A stretch of DNA of 64,000 nt from Clavibacter nebraskensis NCPPB 2581 (GCF_000355695.1 NC_020891.1:1984001-2048000); one strand, 5' to 3'. Counted from the first letter of the stretch, positions 43,803 to 53,235 are shown. Notes: generated from the sequence alone by a model not told the origin. Numbers and translations are program-made.

Positions 43803-44291
43803 ATGAACCCGCCGACCGTCCGCCCCGCCGTGCCCGACGACGCAGACGGGATCGCCGAGGTCCACATCCGCACCTGGCAGGAGACGTACGCGCACCTGCT
43901 GCCGGCGTCGTACCTCGACGGGCTGGACGTCGCGGCGAGGGCCGAGCAGTGGCGCGGCTCGCTGGGCGACCCCTTCGGGGTTCCGGTCTTCGTCGCCCTC
44001 GACGGCGACCGCATCGTCGGCTTCGCGCTCGCGGGACCCGCGCGCGACGAGGATCCGCTCCGCCCCTTCCAGCTCTACGCGATCAACGTGGTCGCCTCCG
44101 CCCACGGCTCGGGCGCGGGCCAGGCCCTGTTCGACGCGGCCGTCGGCGACTCCCCTGCCTACCTCTGGGCGGCCGACGACAACCCGCGCGCAGCGGCGTT
44201 CTACCGCCGGAACGGGTTCGCGCGCGACGGTGGGGTGGAGCGGCGGATGTACCTGGGGGCGGAGATGGTCACGGTGCGGATGGTGCGGTGA
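43803..44291 (+). CDS. GNAT family N-acetyltransferase
   Basis: The 162-residue protein has GNAT features: an N-terminal VRPAVPDDADGIAEVHIRTW, a strand with LYAINVVASAHGSGAGQALFDAAV (the acetyl-CoA binding V-x-x-x-x-R/Q-G-x-G/A loop, slightly altered), and NPRAAAFYRRNGFARDGG. It acetylates an amine of unknown identity. GTG 43797 is an alternative start two codons earlier; ATG 43803 fits the leaderless spacing. It is the left neighbour of the 44-52 kb accessory region. Confidence 0.84.
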   Translation: MNPPTVRPAVPDDADGIAEVHIRTWQETYAHLLPASYLDGLDVAARAEQWRGSLGDPFGVPVFVALDGDRIVGFALAGPARDEDPLRPFQLYAINVVASAHGSGAGQALFDAAVGDSPAYLWAADDNPRAAAFYRRNGFARDGGVERRMYLGAEMVTVRMVR

Positions 44292-44408
44292 GGGGGCGGG
44301 CGGCGCATCAGCACGCAGTCCGGCACGACCGCTTCATCTCTGCTACCACATACCGAGCCCTCGGGGTACAGCGCCCCTGAGCCCACAGCCATCCATGATC
44401 ATGTCCGG

Positions 44409-47400
44409 ATGGACGAACGACGCACGCAGGACCATCAGCTCCGGACCCTGCGCTTCTGGCTGCTCTTGGAACTCCTGAACCCGCAGGCGGTCCCCGCGGT
44501 CACCTCTCGGACCGACCCATCCGAGGCGCGTGTCGCGGCATGGCGTTCCGGTGATCCTCTGCCGTGGGAGGTGATGCCCCCGCCCCGTCCGCGTCACGGC
44601 GCGAAGCGCGTGTGGCGGCACACCGTGTACCTCGGTGCGTATCCCCTCGAGGCGACGTTCGCACGGCTGCACGCCCTGTTCCCCGAGGATCGCGACGCGT
44701 ACCAGGAACGCCCGGGAGGTACTACGGCAGTGGCCGGCCTGCTCGTCGACGACGGCGGGAAGTACGTCCCCGAGTCCGCGATCCTGTCGTCGGCCTCGTG
44801 GGCGGTCGGACACCTCTCGAGGTCGGCGACGACGAGTCGGGAGTGGATCGACGGGTTCGGCAGCGCGGCGGAGGCCTGGGCTGACGCGGTCGACGAGCAC
44901 GAGGGTGTGCGTGCGGACACGGGGGACGAGGGCCTCAAGCCGATCGACGCTGATGCCCTCTCCGGGCTCCTCCGGCTGGCTCACGCCTCGGCAGGACTGG
45001 TCGGCGACACCGACCTCGCGACCGACGCCATCCGCATCCAGAGTGTCCCCGTGTCCATCCGCACCGCCGAAGGCGCCCTCGAGATCGACTTCCTCAACAG
45101 CTTCCACCTCGAGGACCTCACTTCCGTGTCCGAGCAGGTCGCCAGGGGCGACGTGGGAGCCGCCCTGTCGACCTACCTGACCGGAGATGGCGACCTGGCT
45201 CAAGACCGGCGCATCGACGTGGTCGCGGACATCGGCGCCATGGAGTTCGGTGCCGGCATCGAGCGCCTCCCGAAGGGCAGATGGCCCACGAACCCGTCGC
45301 AGCCGCTCGCGACCAGCCAGCAGTTCGCCGTCGACCACGCGCTGCGCGACCTGATGCCGGCAGCGGGTCTCATGGGGGTGAACGGCCCACCCGGGACGGG
45401 TAAGACGACGATGCTGCGCGACATCCTCGCGGGCAACGTCACCGAGCGCGCCCGCCGTCTGTCCGCGCTAGCCAGGCCCGAGGACGCGTTCACCTCCGTC
45501 GTCCACCAGTGGAACGGAGCGCAGGGCCACAGGATGTCCGTGCCGCAGCTCCGACCAGAGCTGACGGGCTTCGAGATGGTCGTCGCCTCGTCCAACAACT
45601 CCGCGGTGGAGAACATCTCCTCGCAGATCCCCGGACGCGATGCGATCGACGAGAGGTGGCGGGGGTCGGCGGACTACTTCGGCGAGCTCGCGTCCCTGGT
45701 CATGAGGAAGAGCGGCACGCGTACGCCATCCTCGGACAGCGACGGCGCGGAGGCGTGGGGCCTCGTCGCGGCGAGGCTCGGGAAGAAGGAGAACCGAGGC
45801 GCCTTCTACTCCTCCTTCTGGTTCGGAGAGCAGAGCGACGAGCTCGCGGCGGATGGCCGTGCGCCCGTACGGGGCATGCAGGAGCTACTCACCCGATGGA
45901 GGGACGGATCCGAGCCGTTCCGCCCATGGGATGACGCTCGTCGTGCGTTCCAGGACGCCGAGCGGAGGGTCGACGAGCAGATCCGCGAACGGAGCGAGGC
46001 GGATGCCAGACGCCGCCTGCTCCCGCACCTGCGGGAGCAGGAACACGAGACCGCGGGCGCGGTGGTGCGCCTGGAGACCTGGGCGGCCCAAGTTGAGACC
46101 GAGTCCGCGGCTCACGCCATCGCCCGAGCGGACGCCGCTGCCGCGCTCGAGCGCGCGGTGGGCAGGATCCAGGACCATGTCCTCGTCAAACCGGGTATCT
46201 GGGAGACGTTGTTCTCCCTCGGCCGCGCGGTCCGCGAGTGGCGTCTGGCGCTTGGGCCGTTGGAGATCGCCCGGGACCAGGCCGCGGCCCGCGACGACGC
46301 GGAGCGACGCCGCTCCGAAGCCGACCGCCTAGCTCAGGCACGTGCCGCGCAGGAGGTGAGCGCCGCCCGCCAGGAGCTCTCCGCGGTCCGCCGTCGTATC
46401 GCGGCCACCGTGAAGGAGTGCGAGCAGGACGACGCCCGCATCGGGGGACCGCGTCCTGGAGCGGGCCGTACGGATCAGGAGAGGGAGATGATCGCACCCT
46501 GGCTCGACGCGACGCTCGACGCGGCGCGGTCCGATCTCTTCCTCGCCGCCCTGGAGCTGCACCGCGACTTCCTCGCCAGCGCGGCGTCGACGATGGTCCG
46601 TGGCCTGCGCGCCGCATGCCAGGTCGTCGCCGGCAGTTCCCCGGCCGACCTCGAGGGCGAGAAGCTGAAGGCGGCGTGGCAGCTCTTCTTCCTCGTGGTC
46701 CCCGCGATCTCCACCACGTTCGCGTCATCAGGCCGCATGTTCGGGTCGCTCGGACGCGAGGCGCTCGGTTGGCTGCTCATCGACGAAGCCGGTCAGGCGG
46801 CACCGCAGCACGCCGCCGCCTCGATCTGGCGGGCCCGACGGGTCGTGGCGGTCGGTGATCCCCTCCAGCTCCCGCCGATCATCTCCGTACCCCAGAAGAC
46901 CGTCGGGGCGCTCGCGCTGGCGCACGAGGTGACTCCCACCTGGATCCCACCGCGCGCGTCGGTGCAGACCCTCGTGGACCGGGTGGCCCGTTTCGGCACA
47001 TCCTTGCCGCAGGGCGACGAGATGATGTGGGTGAGCGCACCGCTGCGCGTCCACCGCAGGTGCGACGACCCGATGTTCACGATCTGCAACCGCATGGCGT
47101 ACGCCGGGCTGATGTTCCACGCGACGGTCCAGGCGGACCGATTCGACGGGCCTGACGGGCCGCGCGTATCCCCCAGCCACTGGGTCGATGAGCCAGCGAC
47201 GACTCCGGGCAGCCATCTCCAACCCGGTCAGCTGGCGCGCACCCGGAACGCCATCGAGTACCTCCTCGGGCTCGGAATCAGTGCCGAGGAGATCATCGCC
47301 ATCTCGCCCTTCCGGTCCGTTGCGGATCGCCTGGACGCTCTCAAGCATGACTACCCGGGGCTGACCGCGGGGACCATCCACACCGCCCAGGGACGCGAGG

Positions 47401-47615
47401 CGGAGGTCGTGCTGCTCGTGCTCGGTGGCGATCCCGACAAGCCCGGCGCACGAGCCTGGGCGGCCGAGAGCGTCAATCTGCTCAACGTCGCGGTGAGCCG
47501 CGCTCGCCGGAGGTTGTATGTGGTCGGCGACCTGGCCGCGTGGCGCCGACACCCCTACTTCAGCCAGGTGGCCGCCGCGCTCCCAGCTCAGCGGCGCGGA
47601 GGCAGCGCCGACTGA
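44409..47615 (+). CDS. SF1 (Upf1/DNA2-like) helicase, possible defence protein
   Basis: The 1068-residue protein has a roughly 300-residue N-terminal region of unknown type, then Walker A GVNGPPGTGKTTML near residue 320. Motif Ia-like ASSNNSAVENI follows, then a long coiled-coil insert (about 500-700) and Walker B LLIDEAGQAAP near 790. VVAVGDPLQLPPI, AQGREAEVVLLVLGG and AVSRARRRLYVVGD complete an SF1 helicase core. The insert and N-terminal domain are not typical of housekeeping helicases. It is a lone gene in an accessory region, and GGATCC is sparser than in native genes. A phage-defence or RNA/DNA processing role is inferred from context only. Confidence 0.8.
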   Translation: MDERRTQDHQLRTLRFWLLLELLNPQAVPAVTSRTDPSEARVAAWRSGDPLPWEVMPPPRPRHGAKRVWRHTVYLGAYPLEATFARLHALFPEDRDAYQERPGGTTAVAGLLVDDGGKYVPESAILSSASWAVGHLSRSATTSREWIDGFGSAAEAWADAVDEHEGVRADTGDEGLKPIDADALSGLLRLAHASAGLVGDTDLATDAIRIQSVPVSIRTAEGALEIDFLNSFHLEDLTSVSEQVARGDVGAALSTYLTGDGDLAQDRRIDVVADIGAMEFGAGIERLPKGRWPTNPSQPLATSQQFAVDHALRDLMPAAGLMGVNGPPGTGKTTMLRDILAGNVTERARRLSALARPEDAFTSVVHQWNGAQGHRMSVPQLRPELTGFEMVVASSNNSAVENISSQIPGRDAIDERWRGSADYFGELASLVMRKSGTRTPSSDSDGAEAWGLVAARLGKKENRGAFYSSFWFGEQSDELAADGRAPVRGMQELLTRWRDGSEPFRPWDDARRAFQDAERRVDEQIRERSEADARRRLLPHLREQEHETAGAVVRLETWAAQVETESAAHAIARADAAAALERAVGRIQDHVLVKPGIWETLFSLGRAVREWRLALGPLEIARDQAAARDDAERRRSEADRLAQARAAQEVSAARQELSAVRRRIAATVKECEQDDARIGGPRPGAGRTDQEREMIAPWLDATLDAARSDLFLAALELHRDFLASAASTMVRGLRAACQVVAGSSPADLEGEKLKAAWQLFFLVVPAISTTFASSGRMFGSLGREALGWLLIDEAGQAAPQHAAASIWRARRVVAVGDPLQLPPIISVPQKTVGALALAHEVTPTWIPPRASVQTLVDRVARFGTSLPQGDEMMWVSAPLRVHRRCDDPMFTICNRMAYAGLMFHATVQADRFDGPDGPRVSPSHWVDEPATTPGSHLQPGQLARTRNAIEYLLGLGISAEEIIAISPFRSVADRLDALKHDYPGLTAGTIHTAQGREAEVVLLVLGGDPDKPGARAWAAESVNLLNVAVSRARRRLYVVGDLAAWRRHPYFSQVAAALPAQRRGGSAD

Positions 47616-47622
47616 GATCGCA

Positions 47623-48879
47623 TCACATCGTGTTCCAGTGGTACCGGCCGCTGGCGTCGGGGCCCTTGCCGCCGCACTTGTAGCTGCGTCCGTTGTCCGC
47701 CTGCGCCACGGCGCCCACCGAAGAGCAGAAGCCGCCCGGGTTGATGCCGCCAGTCTGCTGCGCCGGCGAGGGAGCCGGGGCGGCCGGAGCCGGCGCGGGA
47801 GCAGGCGCAACGGGCGCCGGAGCGACCGTAGGCGCGACGGTGGGCTCGGGCGTCGGAGTGGGGGCGGGCGCCAGCAGCACGAGCGTCACGGTGGATCCGG
47901 CGTCGGCACGCGACCCCGCGACCGGGCTCTGCGACTTCACCGTCATGCCGGCGGTGAGGCTCGTCGCCTCGCCCGACTCGAGCACGTACTGCACGGCATA
48001 GCCGGCCTCGCGGAGGAGCGTCCGGGCGTCGGAGGCGCTCTTCGCGTTGACGTCCTCGACGACGTGGACCGCGGGGGTCGGCGACGCGGTGGGCGTCGGG
48101 CTCGCGCTGGCGGAGATCGCCTCCGCCTGGCGCGGAGCGGGAGCGGACGCCGCGACCGGGACCGTGGCCCCGATGACGATGAGCACGGCCGCGCCCGCGG
48201 CGGCGACGCCGTTGCGCGAACGGGTCGTCAGGACGGGGATCCAGCTGCGCCGGCCCGTAGCGTAGGGGTAGAGGGCCGTGGCGATCCCGACGAGGCCGAG
48301 CGCGACGAACATGCCGCCGAAGCCGCCCAGGGCCGTGATGATCAGCACGGCCAGCGCGACGACTGACGTGATGACCCACGTGGTCGCCGGGTGACGGCTC
48401 GGCCGGGTGTCGGTGATCACGGAGGCAGGAGCCGCCGGGGCGACCGGCGCCGCGACGGCAGCCTGTCGCGGGGGTACCGGCATCGCGACGGTCGCCGCCG
48501 CCGCGCGGGCGCTCTTCTCCCGAGCCGCCGCCTCGCGCTCCGCCGCCTTCGCTTGCATGGCCGCCTCGCGCTGCGCGAGCTTCGTGGCACGCTGCTGCTC
48601 CGCCTCCGCGGCGCGCACGGCCTTCGCCTGCGCGGCCTCGGCGGCGCGCATCGCCTTGTGGTGCGCGGCCTCGGCGGCCTGCGCGTGCCGAACAGCGTCG
48701 GCCTGCTGCGACGCCGCGACGGCCGCCGTCGCGGCCGCGCTCGGAGCGGGCGTCGGCGCTGCGGCGGGCTGCACCATCGGCGCGACGTGCTGCGTCCACG
48801 CGGATCCATCCCAGTAGCGGAGCTGCCCGGATCCGTCGGGGAACCAGCCGGAAGGAGCGGCGGAGGGGACGTCGGGCAT
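47623..48879 (-). CDS. DUF2510/PASTA membrane protein
   Basis: The 418-residue protein begins with a DUF2510 motif (GWFPDGSGQLRYWDGSAWTQH). A long alanine-rich coiled-coil (about 60-130) and three hydrophobic segments (about 165-235) follow. Then a PASTA-like repeat (SDARTLLREAGYAVQYV and SLTAGMTVKSQSPVAG) and a proline/threonine linker lead to a short C-terminal domain with two cysteines (GGFCSS and YKCGG). PASTA modules bind peptidoglycan or muropeptides. A cell-surface role is likely. It converges on the helicase gene with a 7-base gap. Confidence 0.78.
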   Translation of the reverse strand: MPDVPSAAPSGWFPDGSGQLRYWDGSAWTQHVAPMVQPAAAPTPAPSAAATAAVAASQQADAVRHAQAAEAAHHKAMRAAEAAQAKAVRAAEAEQQRATKLAQREAAMQAKAAEREAAAREKSARAAAATVAMPVPPRQAAVAAPVAPAAPASVITDTRPSRHPATTWVITSVVALAVLIITALGGFGGMFVALGLVGIATALYPYATGRRSWIPVLTTRSRNGVAAAGAAVLIVIGATVPVAASAPAPRQAEAISASASPTPTASPTPAVHVVEDVNAKSASDARTLLREAGYAVQYVLESGEATSLTAGMTVKSQSPVAGSRADAGSTVTLVLLAPAPTPTPEPTVAPTVAPAPVAPAPAPAPAAPAPSPAQQTGGINPGGFCSSVGAVAQADNGRSYKCGGKGPDASGRYHWNTM

Positions 48880-49295
48880 GGAACTCCTCGGGTGCGTGCC
48901 GCGACGAAGGGGTAGGCGGCAGGTGGTGCCGTCGAATGACGACGCCTGAGGCTATGAGCGCGCTCCCGCGGGCGTAAGCCCTCGTGTGGGGGTGAAAGCG
49001 GGCCAGGCTACTGAGACTGCTCGTCCGAGTAGCGTCCTCGCACGGCACGCAAACGGTAGGCACCGCTTTAGAACACGCCCCTCGACGCACTGGATTTGTG
49101 GTTGGCGAAGCAGCCCACTCAACAGCATCCCCACTACATGCGCATCTCCCTGCGCAGGCAGGGCAGCAGCAGCTCATGCGTCAACGCGACACCCCGCCCG
49201 CCGCGCCGTTTCTGCTGATAAATAGATGCACTATACGGCACCCATTCGTTTTGGCAACTCCCAGTTCGGGGGCCAACATTCGGCGTAGTTCTTTG

Positions 49296-49314
49296 AGGCG
49301 CCTGAACTTAAGTT
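49296..49314. promoter_or_regulatory. two adjacent palindromes upstream of the KptA fusion
   Basis: AGGCGCCT (49296-49303) is followed one base later by AACTTAAGTT (49305-49314), both perfect. They lie 34-53 bases before the candidate -10 and could bind a repressor or activator. Confidence 0.35.
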
Positions 49315-49347
49315 AGACCAGGTGTATTAAGTCCCCGCACTCGTCTG

Positions 49348-49353
49348 TAGGGT
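49348..49353 (+). promoter_or_regulatory. -10 hexamer (TAGGGT) of the KptA-fusion gene
   Basis: TAGGGT is followed by seven bases and then ATG 49361, which suggests a leaderless transcript. No ribosome site lies upstream of the ATG. Confidence 0.45.
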
Positions 49354-49360
49354 CACTCGC

Positions 49361-52300
49361 ATGGCCAGACCCACTCCCACTTCAATCGCCCATTTGTACG
49401 CAAGTAGCACGCAAGACCAATTGCCCGACACGCGCGTCGACACCCTTAGCGAATCTTTTCCATCAATTGTCATCCTCGCAGAGCAGTACGGCATAGACGT
49501 TGCAGATGCCCTCGACCGCTGGGTGTCTACTGTCGGAGCCGCGGGGGTCTCTGCGCTTATAGCGAAAAGCACCTCATCCTTTGAGGTCGCTAGATACATT
49601 AGAGAAGCCGTTTCTCGGGATGGGCAGCCGCTCCCCCTACTCGCGTACTTAATAGCCGAGGAACGTCTTCGGCACGACGCTGCCGGCATTTCGGGCTATC
49701 TAAAGTCCGCTGGCACTTCTATGCCGGACACCTATTTGCAACTGATTGAGCGCCTAGGCGAGTCGTTTCTTAATACGGCATTTGAAGCAACATGGAAGCG
49801 CAGAGCGGTTTTTAGCCGCGCACTGAATGCGTCAAGAGCGTACTTAGGCTACGTCAAGCAAGAGGCTGACCTGAGCAACACGCGATTACGCCGAGGAACC
49901 CTTACCCGCCTAGGCATGTCGACAGTGCTTCTGGCTCGCTTTGGTCCAGTCCAGGAGGAAGCCTTGCGCGAGGCTCGCACAATATTGCTCACCACTCATG
50001 AACAGGGATCTGAACAGGCCCTTACGTACTTCATTGAAGCCTCTACCTGGCTTTACGACCTTTTCGGAGACAAAGAAGCGGTGCGTGAGGCGGCGCGTCT
50101 ATTCTTGAGCGACCCAAGACGCGATGGAGCGCGTTGTATCGCAGGAGCGCATACCTGGCTTAGGTTGGCGGGAAACGCAACGTCATCGGAGGGCCGAGCC
50201 GGTTTCATCCACCGAGGGCGTGAAAGTCTCCAAGCTTCATCGCTTGAGGACAACTTCAGCCGCAAGGAAGAAATTGCGGCCAGAACGCTCTTATTAGCCA
50301 TGTTTGATGCCCTCGAAACTCAGGCGGCACAGGGATACTCAGATCTTGACACTAGATGCGTTCTTTTTCCCTTCGGCCTCCGGCGCCCCGACACCACAAT
50401 GCCTAAAAGCTATTACAGAGCTCTCCCCGAACTCATTGATTCTCTTCGGAACTCCGAGCACTACGGCGACTACCTGTTCCGTGACTTGCGAGCGGACTTG
50501 CATTCGTTTTTCGCTCGGGCACCTGAAACCACATCTTCAGATGCAGAAGCGTCATTACGCACTGCTATCGAGCTACGCCTCGGACGCAGCCACAGGGAAC
50601 GCCCTTTAGGCCGCGCAGGCGTCGAAGCGAGTATTGCAGAGGATTACTTTCTTCTGGCCACCATGAACCGAAGTACAGAAGATCGTCGCGCGGGATTTCG
50701 GTCACTCTTACGTGCACCGGGCAGCGCCTCCTCTAGTCCACGTCACTTGACCTTGATGGCTAAGGAACTGGATGCACACGGGCCTCTCCGAGGATTTGCC
50801 CTCGAAGGTCCAGACGAGTACACCTTTGCCATTCAGTCCGGGGACACCAACGCGATGTTTTCCGCGGCAGCTCGCGTAGCTTATCAAAGTGCAGACTTAG
50901 CTCACGTTCAATTGGGCGGCCGAAGCGGCGTTGTCAGCCTCCGCGACGTCGATGGCAGTACAGGGCAGACGTTTGTCTTCAAGACCATGTCTAGGGAGGG
51001 GCGGGATCGCGACGCTGCGTTCACTTCTCGGGTAATGGATAGCCTGAATCAGTACGGCTTTTCGAGCCGTTTCGGAATAATAGAACATCTCACTGAAATC
51101 AAACCTTTAACGCAATCCACGCCGGGAGTCTCGGAAATTATATCGGTTAGGCGGTACTCAAATGGCTTTATACTGGGCCAACATCTACCCTTACAGTCGG
51201 ACACGTTGCGATTGGCTACACTGAGTAGCACAGCCGAATATCTAGCATTGATTCATCACTCAGGAGTTGATGGACGAGTAATGACGGGTGCCCGGCGAGA
51301 ACTGCGAAGCAAGGAACTGGGACGATGGCTTAGAGCCCTCACGGGGGACGACGTTTTGCGCGACAGATTATTTAACAGATGGTGGGACGAGATTGCCAAT
51401 GCACCGCTGCTGCCTCGGCGAGACGCACATCCCATGAATTGGTTAGTCGATGCGGACAACCGCATTCTCGCCGTCGATCTTGAATCAACAGGCGTCCGCC
51501 CTTACGGCTACGAAATTGCACAATTACTAGAAGACGGGCAGCTTCTTGATCCCGATGATTGGGAGAGCCGTCGAGCAGTCGTGAAGGCCTACACAGATTC
51601 TTGGCAATTCGTCTCCGGTCAAGTGCTTACTGAAGCGGAAGCCTTTCATCTTTACCAATTAGGCGCTATCGCTCGAGCAGTGCGTGCCATTAGCCTCCCA
51701 TCAGCCTCCTCGCAGACTCGAGCTTTCGGCGGCAAAATACTTGAAGTACTGAGCTCCAAGGGTGAGCAGGATGCAGTTCGCTCTCTCGCATTAGACCTTA
51801 GCCAACTTTGGGCCAGGCAAACAGGGCGCGTCGGGGACGACGAGTATCAGATTCTTTCTAATGCGGATAGACGGCGGATCAGCCGCGCTATGGCCTATCG
51901 CCTACGACACGATCCTTCAACTCCTGCCACAAAGGATGGTTGGGTGCACGTGGACGAGTTGACAGACCTTCTACGTTCTTCCGGGCATAAAGTTACCAGC
52001 GCTCAGCTAATTCTTATTGCCGGAGCTTTGGGTGAGCAGCGATTCGAACTGGAGGGGTATGACATCAGAGCAGTTTATGGCCATTCGACTCGAACCAGTA
52101 TCGCCTATTCATCAAAGAATCCACCCCGTGTTTTGTATCATGCAACGCCGCTAAGAAACCTGAAGTCCATACTTGAGGCCAGAGCCGGGTTAGTACCCGG
52201 ACGGCGGAATTGGGTCCATTTAACTGACTCTTGCTCCGTCGCCCTTAACGCCGCGAGGAGACAGCAGGCATCGGTTGCAGTACTGGAAATAGACGCCGCG

Positions 52301-52438
52301 TCGCTCGACGGTCTTGTATACGCGACGGGTTCGACATGGTTGGCTAAAGAGGTGCCCGCTAGCCAATTAAGGCTACTTCCTCTTCGTGAAATGCACGAGC
52401 TTGTGGACGCTGACACTTCGGTTCAGGACGAGTACTAG
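49361..52438 (+). CDS. helical-repeat / APH-like kinase / KptA (Tpt1) RNA 2'-phosphotransferase fusion
   Basis: The 1025-residue protein reads in three parts. Residues 1-515 are alpha-helical, repeat-like and unassigned. Residues 515-730 look like an aminoglycoside phosphotransferase-type kinase: FVFKT with lysine 541, then RRDAHPMNWL (D688, N693) and AVDLE (D706). Residues 835-1000 match KptA/Tpt1: YRLRHDP (R849, H850), IRAVYGHST (R903, H908), LYHAT (H927), WVHLT (H953) and AARRQQ. Tpt1 removes 2'-phosphates from RNA with NAD+. Composition near 50% G+C and lack of GGATCC mark it as foreign. It ends about 100 bases from tRNA-Pro. The kinase assignment is by motif order only and is less sure than KptA. 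Confidence 0.75.
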   Translation: MARPTPTSIAHLYASSTQDQLPDTRVDTLSESFPSIVILAEQYGIDVADALDRWVSTVGAAGVSALIAKSTSSFEVARYIREAVSRDGQPLPLLAYLIAEERLRHDAAGISGYLKSAGTSMPDTYLQLIERLGESFLNTAFEATWKRRAVFSRALNASRAYLGYVKQEADLSNTRLRRGTLTRLGMSTVLLARFGPVQEEALREARTILLTTHEQGSEQALTYFIEASTWLYDLFGDKEAVREAARLFLSDPRRDGARCIAGAHTWLRLAGNATSSEGRAGFIHRGRESLQASSLEDNFSRKEEIAARTLLLAMFDALETQAAQGYSDLDTRCVLFPFGLRRPDTTMPKSYYRALPELIDSLRNSEHYGDYLFRDLRADLHSFFARAPETTSSDAEASLRTAIELRLGRSHRERPLGRAGVEASIAEDYFLLATMNRSTEDRRAGFRSLLRAPGSASSSPRHLTLMAKELDAHGPLRGFALEGPDEYTFAIQSGDTNAMFSAAARVAYQSADLAHVQLGGRSGVVSLRDVDGSTGQTFVFKTMSREGRDRDAAFTSRVMDSLNQYGFSSRFGIIEHLTEIKPLTQSTPGVSEIISVRRYSNGFILGQHLPLQSDTLRLATLSSTAEYLALIHHSGVDGRVMTGARRELRSKELGRWLRALTGDDVLRDRLFNRWWDEIANAPLLPRRDAHPMNWLVDADNRILAVDLESTGVRPYGYEIAQLLEDGQLLDPDDWESRRAVVKAYTDSWQFVSGQVLTEAEAFHLYQLGAIARAVRAISLPSASSQTRAFGGKILEVLSSKGEQDAVRSLALDLSQLWARQTGRVGDDEYQILSNADRRRISRAMAYRLRHDPSTPATKDGWVHVDELTDLLRSSGHKVTSAQLILIAGALGEQRFELEGYDIRAVYGHSTRTSIAYSSKNPPRVLYHATPLRNLKSILEARAGLVPGRRNWVHLTDSCSVALNAARRQQASVAVLEIDAASLDGLVYATGSTWLAKEVPASQLRLLPLREMHELVDADTSVQDEY

Positions 52439-52496
52439 CAAGGAAGCTTTCTCGCGGGCCGGCCATATTGAATATATTTCGACGCGAAATTGACGA

Positions 52497-52532
52497 ATGC
52501 CTCGGAAGGACCAGTAGATCCTTCCGAGGCAT
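52497..52532. terminator. hairpin terminator of the tRNA gene and the KptA fusion
   Basis: Fourteen perfectly paired bases (ATGCCTCGGAAGGA) close an eight-base loop, immediately 3' of the minus-strand tRNA and 58 bases after the plus-strand stop. It probably serves both. Confidence 0.8.
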
Positions 52533-52537
52533 GTCCG

Positions 52538-52611
<74 letters not shown>

Positions 52612-52695
52612 CTGTCCCATCGCTGGGCAACTCGTAGAGCCTACCGCATCGGCGGCACTGCTCCGGCACGCGCCGAACGACCGAGCGGCGCCGGA

Positions 52696-53235
52696 TCAGG
52701 CCGCCGCACCACCCGACGGCCGCGCCGACGACGAGCCCGCCGCGGAGCCGCCCGCCACCCGCCCCGGCTTCGGGAACGCGTCGCGCATGTGGTCGCTCCG
52801 CAGGATGTCCGCCACCCCGATGAGCAGCAGCGAGAAGACGATCTGCTCGATGACCATCCAGAGCGGGTAGAGGCCCGGGATCGCGGCGATCACCAGCGTC
52901 ACGATGGGGAAGATCTGGCTGAACAGGCGCAGGCGCGAGTACGCCCACCAGTAGCCGGCCGAGGCGCGCCAGGCGAAGTAGTAGAGCGTGAGGGTCATCG
53001 CGAGCACCACGAGGGAGCGGAACCAGACGGCGGGGGCGACAGGGATGCCGTCCGAGGCGAGGGTCAGGGCGATGGCCACGGCGGTCGCGCCGACGGCGGT
53101 CTCGGCGATGAGGATCCACCGGATCCAGCGGAACGCCCGCGTCGTCCACGGGTGGTCGCGCATGTCCTCGGCGATGACGTGGCCCGCCTGGCGCCCGGCG
53201 GCGATCCGATCGAGACGGCTGAGCAGCTGGTCCAC
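52696..53235 (-). CDS. four-span membrane protein, unknown function
   Basis: The 179-residue protein has four hydrophobic segments (about 35-58, 68-88, 104-122, 125-143) after a charged N-terminus (MDQLLSRLDRIAAGRQAG). It ends in a serine- and alanine-rich tail. No family recognised. It is transcribed away from the tRNA-Pro region and is divergent from the acyl-CoA dehydrogenase-like gene. Confidence 0.65.
   Translation of the reverse strand: MDQLLSRLDRIAAGRQAGHVIAEDMRDHPWTTRAFRWIRWILIAETAVGATAVAIALTLASDGIPVAPAVWFRSLVVLAMTLTLYYFAWRASAGYWWAYSRLRLFSQIFPIVTLVIAAIPGLYPLWMVIEQIVFSLLLIGVADILRSDHMRDAFPKPGRVAGGSAAGSSSARPSGGAAA

Larger units (their letters stand above)
48880..49360. other. 481-base intergenic region, transition into the AT-rich island
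   Basis: No convincing gene is seen. An ORF at 48986-49225 has no ribosome site and no recognisable content. The composition drops from high GC to about 50% after roughly 49060, so the left boundary of the island probably lies here. The last 60 bases hold two adjacent palindromes and the promoter of the KptA-fusion gene. No tRNA 3'-end repeat was found. Confidence 0.5.

Noticed and set aside
48986-49225. 79-codon ORF in the intergenic region before the KptA fusion
   Set aside because: No ribosome site, no recognisable sequence and mixed composition.
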